This document shows positions 62,801 to 64,000 of a stretch of DNA of 64,000 bases, piece by piece (position 1 is the stretch's first letter; each line of letters opens with the position of its first letter). The position numbers and the translations under genes were made by a program. Source of the DNA: Leptidea sinapis (Eukaryota > Arthropoda > Insecta > Lepidoptera > Pieridae); NCBI RefSeq assembly GCF_905404315.1, contig NC_066273.1:13082001-13146000 (forward strand), read 5' to 3'. The notes below the pieces were generated by a model. That model ran no database searches. It saw nothing but the letters and a program-made list of their open reading frames with translations, and was not told where the DNA came from.

Positions 62801-63900
62801 GTCTTCGTCTTATTATTAAGACAGACAAAGGGTTCAAGCCCATACAGCCGTATTCATTATTTATTAATTAATTGTCACAGCCATCTTTGCAAGATTTTTA
62901 CAGAATTATTCTTTCTAAAAACGTAGAATAGCACGAGGAATAAATTACTTTAATGATTTTTGCTTCGTTAGGCCAAAGAAGTAAAATACACACTATATTA
63001 AAGGTCCACCATCACAGGGTACACATGTTCGTAAAATTATAAACAATGTCCAAAAATCGTATTCCTGCAATTTTAATGCACATAAACATTCAAACAATTT
63101 AATTCCATTCCCGACTCGTGGTCACACCTATTTGTCACACCAGTGTGACTACGAGTAAGTTTTTTTCCTCGTCTTCACACCACGGGTTTTATTACACCTT
63201 TTATATCTTAACGTTAGTGGTGTGATAAGTACAATCTGTCAAAATAGGCAAAGATGTATAACTTTTGTACATAGGTATATTACTTAACGTAGTATTTCCA
63301 TAAAATGGCCTAAACATATATTATTAATCATTAATTAGTTTCTTTTGCGAACAATAACCAATTTATCTTTTTAACTTAACTCAATTTCAATTTTGTCTTT
63401 TTCCTTGGCCTTTTTTCAATGTCAATTTCCATGTCCTCCTTTAAGACAGTGAATAGTTTATAAACTGTCACATAATTTTTGTGAATTATTTTGTTAAGTC
63501 TGGAGTGCCAACTTTCACAAATATTATTTTGTTCTGTGTCTTTTCTGTTAAGGTTCCATTCTGTAATGAAACTTTCATGTTTGAGCCAGTACTTCTTCAT
63601 GTACGTCAAAAAATCTTTTACTTTGCCAACCGAGGCACTCATATCTGCAATAGTTATAAATATACGCAATATGTTGTATTCAAATCTATATACAAGTCAT
63701 AAAAGCTAGTTTTACAATAAACTAGACAATATCATGATCATAACTATCAGTTGGCTGTTCTCTCTGCTTTTGATGTCATCAATTGACATTCGAGTAAAAA
63801 GTTTATCGATCATCTCTGCAGGTTTGACTCTCGCGAGGACTGTGAGCGGCGTTGCAGATCTCAAGAACCCGAGCCTGTTAGAACTACCACCATATCGCCG
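23732..63900 (+). CDS. Ppn: Papilin (lacunin-like) extracellular matrix protein, partial
   Basis: Thirty-eight plus-strand exons with consistent phases encode, in order: ADAMTS-type spacer (23732-26030), six TSP1 repeats (about 26070-38071), acidic linker (39132-39539), Thr/Ser-rich mucin region (40328-42993, plus tiny exons at 46958-48454), Cys-rich CxC..FGCCPD..A.GP..GC repeats (44623-53083) and seven Kunitz domains (53641-63858). This order matches papilin/lacunin, a secreted basement-membrane glycoprotein related to non-catalytic ADAMTS parts. Missing at the left: signal peptide, first TSP1 and Cys-rich module. Missing at the right, beyond the window: remaining Kunitz, Ig and PLAC domains. 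Most exon borders are phase 1. Oddities: a GC donor after 39268, an in-frame TAA at 41789-41791, and a frameshifted Kunitz exon at 55000-55168. It may be expressed with skipping or be a decaying copy. Confidence 0.85.
23996..24172 (-). mobile_element. ~320-bp interspersed repeat, partial copy
   Basis: Reverse-oriented member (CCAGTGGGAGGCTCCTTTGC start) in the first papilin intron, truncated after the GAGACTTGACAACTTATGTC block. Confidence 0.75.
24359..24534 (+). other. Papilin exon: spacer domain, part 2
   Basis: Encodes YYLNGGYRIDFPRSIVIAGT, then LWHYERS and GPTTEPLYLS. These are hallmark blocks of the ADAMTS/papilin spacer (YLNGG, AGT..HYER, GPTTEPL). Phase 1 in, 0 out. Confidence 0.9.
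24785..25190 (-). mobile_element. Helitron-like interspersed repeat (CTAGCTGACCC end)
   Basis: Starts CTAGCTGACCCAGTAAATAT, the inverse of the GGGTCAGCTAG end seen at 38954 and 40629. It shares the GTTGGCCGATTTTCAGACCT block with the copy at 60361-60685. Family assignment is tentative. Confidence 0.5.
25993..26125 (+). other. Papilin exon: end of spacer and start of first visible TSP1
   Basis: Encodes LLLVDDNVGVQYEYSLP (spacer end, QYEY block), then NWVHGEFTPCSASCGGG, the WxxxxFxxCSxSCGGG start of a TSP1 repeat. Phase 0 in, 1 out. Confidence 0.9.
26126..29232 (+). other. 3.1-kb papilin intron
   Basis: AT-rich. It contains a reverse-oriented tRNA-derived SINE (about 27675-27885) and otherwise nothing I recognise. 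Confidence 0.6.
27675..27885 (-). mobile_element. tRNA-derived SINE
   Basis: On the minus strand it carries a tRNA-like head with box B (GAACCCGGGACGGGTTCAAA) followed by the AATTTATATGATGAATATGA tail. The same SINE tail occurs on the plus strand at 47640-47790. Confidence 0.7.
29233..29455 (+). other. Papilin exon: TSP1 repeats
   Basis: Finishes one TSP1 (FQTRNVSCRS...CNTEVCPAHW) and opens the next (VEGPWSNCSKPCGEDGTRSR). Phase 1 in, 2 out. Confidence 0.9.
29490..29868 (+). mobile_element. Interspersed repeat with Helitron-like CTAG end
   Basis: Runs from about GTGTGAATGTTAGTTTGTTA to CGCGGACGAAGTTGCGGGTG and AAAGCTAG. Same family as 31671-32321. Confidence 0.55.
29872..30116 (+). mobile_element. 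~320-bp interspersed repeat, 3'-truncated copy
   Basis: Begins TATGAAAATGCGAGAATAGA and ends in the CATTACTGTGTTTAG block. Confidence 0.75.
30213..30289 (+). repeat. tRNA-like sequence (SINE head or decayed tRNA)
   Basis: GGACGAT and ATCGTTC can pair as an acceptor stem, GCT..AGC as a D stem, and GCGGG-TTCGAAT-CCCGC forms a perfect T arm with box B. The anticodon arm does not fold well and U33 is lacking. I do not call a functional tRNA. A diverged relative is at about 62397-62470. Confidence 0.55.
30894..31110 (+). mobile_element. ~320-bp interspersed repeat, partial copy
   Basis: Starts TTTTTTTATGAAAATAAGGG and ends ACACAGTAAAGTGTG. Internal part slightly deleted. Confidence 0.75.
31298..31418 (+). 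other. Papilin exon: TSP1 repeat
   Basis: Encodes the end of a TSP1 (ECNKNATCPTW) and the start of the next (FKGPWKA). Phase 2 in, 0 out. Confidence 0.88.
31505..31605 (+). mobile_element. ~320-bp interspersed repeat, 5' fragment
   Basis: Short 5' fragment with the TGATACGCCCTGCCCATTAC block. Confidence 0.6.
31671..32321 (+). mobile_element. Interspersed repeat with Helitron-like CTAG end
   Basis: Begins near TCCTTACTAATATTATAAAT and ends GTTGCGGGCATCAGCTAG. This pairing is very common in moth and butterfly genomes. No open frame, so non-autonomous. Confidence 0.6.
32385..32845 (+). mobile_element. Non-LTR retrotransposon ORF2 C-terminus and 3' tail
   Basis: Encodes the tail of a reverse-transcriptase ORF (VYTRNKHKLVMTTTRLGQVS then FVGRCICFYNKIPEKSL), followed by a ~260-bp 3' tail. 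It ends about nine bases before the next papilin exon. Confidence 0.7.
32854..33033 (+). other. Papilin exon: TSP1 repeat
   Basis: Begins CDKLCGGGKQIRQVVC and ends VAVDWVLSNWTG. Phase 0 at both ends. The retrotransposon tail upstream leaves a short AG acceptor context (TTTGTTCAATAG). Confidence 0.9.
33724..34245 (-). mobile_element. Helitron-like interspersed repeat (CTAGCTGACCC end)
   Basis: Starts CTAGCTGACCCGGCAGACGC and includes an ACAGACAGACAGACG stretch near 34195. It lies in the intron before exon 34908. Confidence 0.5.
34908..35084 (+). other. Papilin exon: TSP1 repeat with altered start
   Basis: Begins CDTCSSKNRTRVAQC. The usual CGxG after the second Cys is replaced by SSKN. Ends YATQWSK. 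Phase 0 at both ends. Confidence 0.88.
35165..35420 (+). mobile_element. ~320-bp interspersed repeat, 3'-truncated copy
   Basis: Contains GGTAATTGATACGCCCTGCT and the TTCACAGCAGAAAAAGGC block. A further fragment of the family follows up to about 35530. Confidence 0.7.
36366..36551 (+). other. Papilin exon: TSP1 repeat
   Basis: Begins CSTLCGKGNKTRLVFC and ends KCPAQWFAAPWTN. Phase 0 at both ends. Confidence 0.9.
37936..38071 (+). other. Papilin exon: last TSP1 repeat
   Basis: Begins CTKVCGGGEQKRAIMC and ends SCNEQPCDE. Phase 0 in, 1 out, switching the gene to phase-1 exons. Confidence 0.9.
38572..38981. mobile_element. Foldback arms interrupted by a Helitron-like repeat
   Basis: The outer arms AGACGACCACCAAATATTAT (38572) and ATAATATTTGGTAGTCGTCT (ending 38981) are inverse with one mismatch. 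Between them lies a Helitron-like repeat, from about 38590 to 38954, ending CTGTCGGGTCAGCTAG. Confidence 0.6.
39132..39268 (+). other. Papilin exon: acidic linker, with GC donor
   Basis: Encodes an acidic stretch (ECIEYEKDYEEEGAEVIDD) ending LPSNE. The donor is GAG|GCAAGC, a GC-AG intron. Phase 1 in, 0 out, matching the next exon. Confidence 0.75.
39512..39539 (+). other. Papilin micro-exon
   Basis: 28 bp (LDVMFSDSP), phase 0 in, 1 out, acceptor TTTCAG|C and donor CAG|GTAACT. The support is the phase fit and splice sites. Confidence 0.65.
39781..40050. mobile_element. MITE family with CCCAATA ends, copy 1
   Basis: Shares CTATCTACAGATAGAGATAA, GTCCCATTGACAGACAGCGT and ATCGATAAGTTTATTGAGAC with the copy at 45012-45245. 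The ends are inversely related (CCCAATA ... TATTGGG). Confidence 0.7.
40328..40405 (+). other. Papilin exon: Gly/Ser/Thr/Glu linker
   Basis: Encodes VLEGSGGWTAFTEIESEF then TTEEGSGA, with SGxG motifs that could carry glycosaminoglycan. Phase 1 to 1. Confidence 0.7.
40420..40629 (+). mobile_element. Helitron-like non-autonomous repeat
   Basis: About 210 bp from TCTATATATATAAGAG to CGTCTGTCGGGTCAGCTAG, lying right after the linker exon. Confidence 0.5.
40893..42038 (+). other. Papilin mucin-type exon with in-frame stop
   Basis: 1146-bp exon, phase 1 to 1, encoding a Thr/Ser-rich repeat region with motifs such as STTGTNTD and ESTIESTT. A single TAA sits in frame at 41789-41791. After it the same frame continues with the same repeats (TSTDSTIDSTIKFTTGANTD) to a good donor at 42038. 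The codon looks like a GAA to TAA change in a TTET motif. Such regions are heavily O-glycosylated in mucin-like proteins. Confidence 0.8.
42832..42993 (+). other. Papilin exon: Thr/Ser-rich
   Basis: Encodes GTEIVSTTDAGFSSTESSTI and similar to QESTTEG. Phase 1 to 1. Confidence 0.75.
42994..44622 (+). other. Papilin intron with long palindrome
   Basis: AT-rich intron of 1.6 kb. The only structure noted is the 45-bp palindrome at 44186-44230. Confidence 0.55.
44186..44230. repeat. 45-bp near-perfect palindrome
   Basis: Two perfect 22-base arms (start AGTTTCGTTACTTTGTCATG) around one central base. Confidence 0.9.
44623..44775 (+). other. Papilin exon: first Cys-rich (lagrin-type) repeat
   Basis: Encodes a basic stretch (RQKCKIRRKIAKC) and then YPYGCCPDKRTPAKGPFDLG, one FGCCPD-type repeat. 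Phase 1 to 1. Confidence 0.8.
45012..45245. mobile_element. MITE family with CCCAATA ends, copy 2
   Basis: Second copy of the family at 39781-40050. Left end CCCAATAAACTATC and right end GATAAGTTTATTGGG are inverse. Confidence 0.7.
45379..45586 (+). other. Papilin exon: two Cys-rich repeats
   Basis: Encodes CKNITTCADTKYGCCPDG and CNETLYGCCKSDNITVATG, ending PACKTTE. Phase 1 in, 2 out. Confidence 0.85.
46186..46224. repeat. Perfect 18-bp hairpin
   Basis: AAATAATGAGGTCAAGCT, then TAG, then the exact inverse. Lies in an intron. Confidence 0.9.
46668..46735 (+). other. Papilin exon: end of a Cys-rich repeat
   Basis: Encodes FGCCENETISASGPNKQGCP. Phase 2 in, 1 out. Confidence 0.85.
46958..47014 (+). 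other. Papilin mini-exon: Thr/Ser
   Basis: 57 bp, phase 1 to 1 (EVTTTEGTTEYSESSTTST). Confidence 0.7.
47354..47389 (+). other. Papilin mini-exon: Thr/Ser
   Basis: 36 bp, phase 1 to 1 (ETLTTDSSTSFT). Acceptor TTTTCAG and donor G|GTATGT are strong. Confidence 0.65.
47535..47593. repeat. 25-bp perfect inverted repeat
   Basis: Arms 47535-47559 and 47569-47593 (start GACATATTATAAAATCATTC) around a 9-base loop, next to a Helitron-like fragment at about 47420-47520. Confidence 0.9.
47640..47790 (+). mobile_element. tRNA-derived SINE, 5'-truncated
   Basis: Begins within the tRNA-like head (CTACTAAGCTAGAGG, box B GGGTTCGAATCCC), then the AAGCATTTATATGATGAATA tail. Confidence 0.7.
47804..47847. repeat. 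GC-rich hairpin with a palindromic box-B-like loop
   Basis: Perfect 15-bp stem GTTCCCGAGAGGGAG / CTCCCTCTCGGGAAC. The 14-base loop contains the palindrome GGTTCGAACC, which resembles tRNA box B. Confidence 0.85.
48407..48454 (+). other. Papilin mini-exon: Thr/Ser
   Basis: 48 bp, phase 1 to 1 (DLEAETTTVVYTESTT). Confidence 0.7.
48694..48834 (-). mobile_element. ~320-bp interspersed repeat abutting an exon
   Basis: Reverse-oriented fragment (GGCTCCTTTGTACTGGATGC ... TACTGGGTAAATGAG) ending about six bases before the next papilin exon. Confidence 0.75.
48841..48909 (+). other. Papilin exon: Cys-rich repeat
   Basis: Encodes GPNGQGCPCSISEFGCCPDN. Phase 1 to 1. The acceptor TCCAG|G directly follows the repeat and has almost no pyrimidine tract. 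Confidence 0.75.
48940..49585 (-). mobile_element. Non-LTR retrotransposon ORF2 3' fragment
   Basis: Minus strand encodes LCELLDHLALRRDIVSLCVI and TKLWNELPYAVFPERYEMGT, the ORF2 tail of the same family as the fragments at 9.3-10 kb. A shorter, more decayed piece lies at about 53290-53470. Confidence 0.75.
49976..50143 (+). other. Papilin exon: Cys-rich repeats
   Basis: Encodes GPNLKGCGCITSKFGCC and GCCAQSPFGCCPDNYKAAEG. Phase 1 to 1. Confidence 0.88.
50144..51256 (+). other. Papilin intron
   Basis: Contains a short non-LTR tail piece (AAGCGGCGCAAGAATTATCC near 50240; relatives near 47990 and 59030), otherwise AT-rich. Confidence 0.5.
51257..51374 (+). other. Papilin exon: Cys-rich repeats
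   Basis: Encodes GCSCQTAHFGCCPDNVTIAR and GCGCHYTEYGCCPDR. Phase 1 in, 2 out. Confidence 0.88.
51826..52130 (+). mobile_element. ~320-bp interspersed repeat, near full length
   Basis: From TTTTTAATGAAAATAAGGGA to AAAGGAGCCTCCCACTGG. Confidence 0.8.
52324..52460. mobile_element. Short MITE with ~29-bp inverted ends
   Basis: CCCCCTTATTCATAATGGTC at the left and its near-inverse ending AATAAGGGGG at the right, flanked by CTA on both sides (52321-52323, 52461-52463). Confidence 0.8.
52607..52745 (+). repeat. Interspersed repeat shared with 62876-62988
   Basis: Blocks AGCCATCTTTGC.AGATTTTTAC and GATTTTTGCTTCGTTAGGCC occur at both sites. It lies just upstream of an exon. Confidence 0.7.
52797..53083 (+). 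other. Papilin exon: three Cys-rich repeats
   Basis: Encodes GCGCHTYQFGCCPDGVTISS, GCLCQHSPFKCCGDEVTAAT and GCNCANSKYGCCPDGTTAAA, then a linker. Phase 2 in, 1 out. Confidence 0.92.
53641..53841 (+). other. Papilin exon: Kunitz domain 1, four cysteines
   Basis: Starts EACSLPKDSGEYNTN; core KWYYDMTYGGCAPFWYLGFK and NANRFSTQEECQDVC. The second and fourth canonical cysteines (BPTI C14 and C38) are Tyr and Phe. A longer reactive-loop region precedes the W-x-Y core. Phase 1 to 1. Confidence 0.88.
53990..54150 (-). repeat. Interspersed repeat fragment (CCGGAAGACGTCC-type)
   Basis: Contains TCATCATCAGCCGGAAGACG and GGACAAAGGCCTCC, the inverse of the 17455-17618 repeat. Confidence 0.6.
54436..54612 (+). 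other. Papilin exon: Kunitz domain 2
   Basis: Six cysteines: CKLPSSKGSCTGYNVKWYYD, CAKFIYGGCLGNDNRF, LCQASC. The residue after the second Cys (P1) is Thr, not a trypsin-type Lys/Arg. Phase 1 to 1. Confidence 0.95.
54735..54930 (-). mobile_element. ~320-bp interspersed repeat, partial copy
   Basis: Reverse-oriented (CCAGTGGGAGGCTCCTTTTG start), between Kunitz exons 2 and 3. Confidence 0.75.
55000..55168 (+). pseudogene. Papilin exon: degenerate Kunitz domain 3
   Basis: First four cysteines normal (CKQPIEQGSCAGSYLRWGF, CSQFIWGGCEGNANRF). A one-base shift near 55139-55146 then gives an in-frame TAA at 55146-55148, and the exon ends in phase 2 although the next exon needs phase 1. In the frame that fits the next exon, the two last Cys positions are Ser and Pro. 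The exon is probably dead. Confidence 0.8.
55285..55580 (-). mobile_element. ~320-bp interspersed repeat, near full length
   Basis: Reverse-oriented copy from CCAGTGGGAGGCTCCTTTGC to the TCCTGCTCGTCCCTTAT end. Confidence 0.8.
55581..57233 (+). other. Papilin intron with repeat fragments
   Basis: Contains a GAACCTCGTTAAGTCGAACC-type sequence near 55692 resembling pogo/Tigger ends, a non-LTR tail piece (GCGTTGCCGGCCTTTAAG near 56175), and a block at 56960-57045 repeated at 58590-58670. Confidence 0.45.
57234..57408 (+). other. Papilin exon: Kunitz domain 4, four cysteines
   Basis: CKLPVPVVGTSTGKYPMWSF, then CVPFYYTGDGGNDNMF and CVEAC. The second and fourth cysteines are missing (Thr/Ser region and Asp). 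Phase 1 to 1. Confidence 0.88.
57700..57880. mobile_element. Possible MITE with imperfect inverted ends
   Basis: GAGCGCTCTCGCACTACGAA at the left and GTAAAGCGAAACCGCTC at the right, plus inner CCGATCCGTA / TACGGACCGG blocks, are roughly inverse. Confidence 0.4.
58154..58238 (+). other. Papilin exon: Kunitz domain 5, first half
   Basis: VCTLPAHPGDCDRYETRRFF to DTKLTR, with Asp at P1. Phase 1 in, 2 out. The intron splits the domain before its third Cys. Confidence 0.9.
58405..58510 (-). mobile_element. ~320-bp interspersed repeat, fragment
   Basis: GGGTTTTACAAGAAACCTGC to CATCAGCTGAACGTCCAGCT, in the intron splitting Kunitz domain 5. Confidence 0.65.
58760..58893 (+). other. Papilin exon: Kunitz domain 5, second half
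   Basis: CRQFYYGGCGGNENNF and CENRC complete the domain. A Thr-rich linker to NRYWN follows. Phase 2 in, 1 out. Confidence 0.92.
59852..61913. mobile_element. ~2.06-kb element with ~65-bp inverted ends
   Basis: The left end CTCATAGAAGAAGAAATTAG and the right end CTAATTTCTTCTTCTATGAG are perfect inverses. The similarity continues inward for about 65 bases with few changes (TATGACTACAAAAAAAGT; its inverse near 61867). No transposase frame was seen. A Helitron-like repeat at 60361-60685 is nested in it. Confidence 0.75.
60361..60685 (-). mobile_element. Helitron-like interspersed repeat
   Basis: Starts AGCTGACCCAGCAAACGTTG and shares GTTGGCCGATTCTCAGACCT with the copy at 24785-25190. Confidence 0.5.
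61990..62159 (+). other. Papilin exon: Kunitz domain 6
   Basis: YCVPEADPGPCTQFEEMWAF, CKRFRFGGCGGNNNRF, CLSIC: six cysteines, Thr at P1. Phase 1 to 1. Confidence 0.94.
62515..62638 (+). other. Papilin exon: Kunitz domain 7, first part
   Basis: VCQQPMQAGPCQGSFMKWFF, CSQFTYGGCQGNDNR. Gln at P1. Phase 1 in, 2 out. The intron splits the domain after NR. Confidence 0.93.
62876..62988 (+). repeat. Interspersed repeat shared with 52607-52745
   Basis: Same CCATCTTTGC.AGATTTTTAC and TTTTTGCTTCGTTAGGCCAA blocks. Confidence 0.7.
63376..63669 (-). pseudogene. Transposase C-terminal remnant (MULE-like)
   Basis: Encodes NNICESWHSRLNKIIHKNY and VYKLFTVLKED, resembling the NN..E..H..LN segment near the end of MULE-type transposases. 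No complete frame is present. The family call comes from motif memory only. Confidence 0.5.
63822..63900 (+). other. Papilin exon: Kunitz domain 7, end
   Basis: RFDSREDCERRCRSQ completes the domain. A Thr-rich linker leads to donor CCG|GTAATT at 63900, phase 0. Continues beyond the window. Confidence 0.9.
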
Positions 63901-64000
63901 GTAATTGTATTACGGATTAAACAAACCCTGTTCAATTTAACCCCCAAAAGTTTTTAAAACCGGTTAAAAACTTCTTTAATAAGGTATCAACCTACCACCG

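Overview
This is a eukaryotic, almost certainly lepidopteran, nuclear window. It is AT-rich, its genes have short exons and long introns with canonical splice signals, and it is crowded with moth/butterfly-type interspersed repeats: tRNA-derived SINE pieces, a ~320-bp non-autonomous family ending in a conserved GGGAGGCTCC block, Helitron-like ends, MITEs and non-LTR retrotransposon fragments. Coding capacity lies mostly in small exons, so the genes were rebuilt from splice sites, phases and protein-family motifs. All joins are inferred, not from transcripts.

Region by region. (1) 1-6283: transposon-rich, with a hAT-type MITE nested in a TA-flanked MITE and a decayed minus-strand non-LTR element with endonuclease and reverse transcriptase. 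(2) 6284-12076, plus strand: a complete four-exon gene for a ~150-residue secreted protein made of two PLAC-type six-cysteine modules. The second module comes from a recent in-gene tandem duplication that also copied a 43-bp minisatellite and a retrotransposon fragment. (3) 15843-23549, minus strand: the C-terminal end of the giant E2/E3 protein BIRC6 (Bruce). The exon for the E2 catalytic core is missing, and the most upstream exon is amplified in a 198-bp tandem array cut off mid-exon. (4) 23732-63900 and beyond, plus strand: a large extracellular-matrix gene, papilin (lacunin in Manduca). It lacks its 5' exons here and runs out of the window: spacer, six TSP1 repeats, acidic linker, Thr/Ser-rich mucin exons, Cys-rich papilin/lacunin repeats, then seven Kunitz domains.

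The most notable points are: the twin-PLAC gene; the junction at 23549/23550, where two unrelated genes both lose their 5' ends; the precisely missing E2 active-site exon; the BIRC6 exon array; an in-frame stop in the papilin mucin exon; one dead but frame-neutral Kunitz exon; and two Kunitz domains that have each lost the same pair of bonded cysteines. Parts of this locus may be a decayed or rearranged copy, or misassembled. The sequence alone cannot decide.

Papilin and the twin-PLAC protein would both be secreted. PLAC modules normally end papilin/ADAMTS-type proteins, so their closeness may reflect shared ancestry. BIRC6 is an unrelated intracellular protein.
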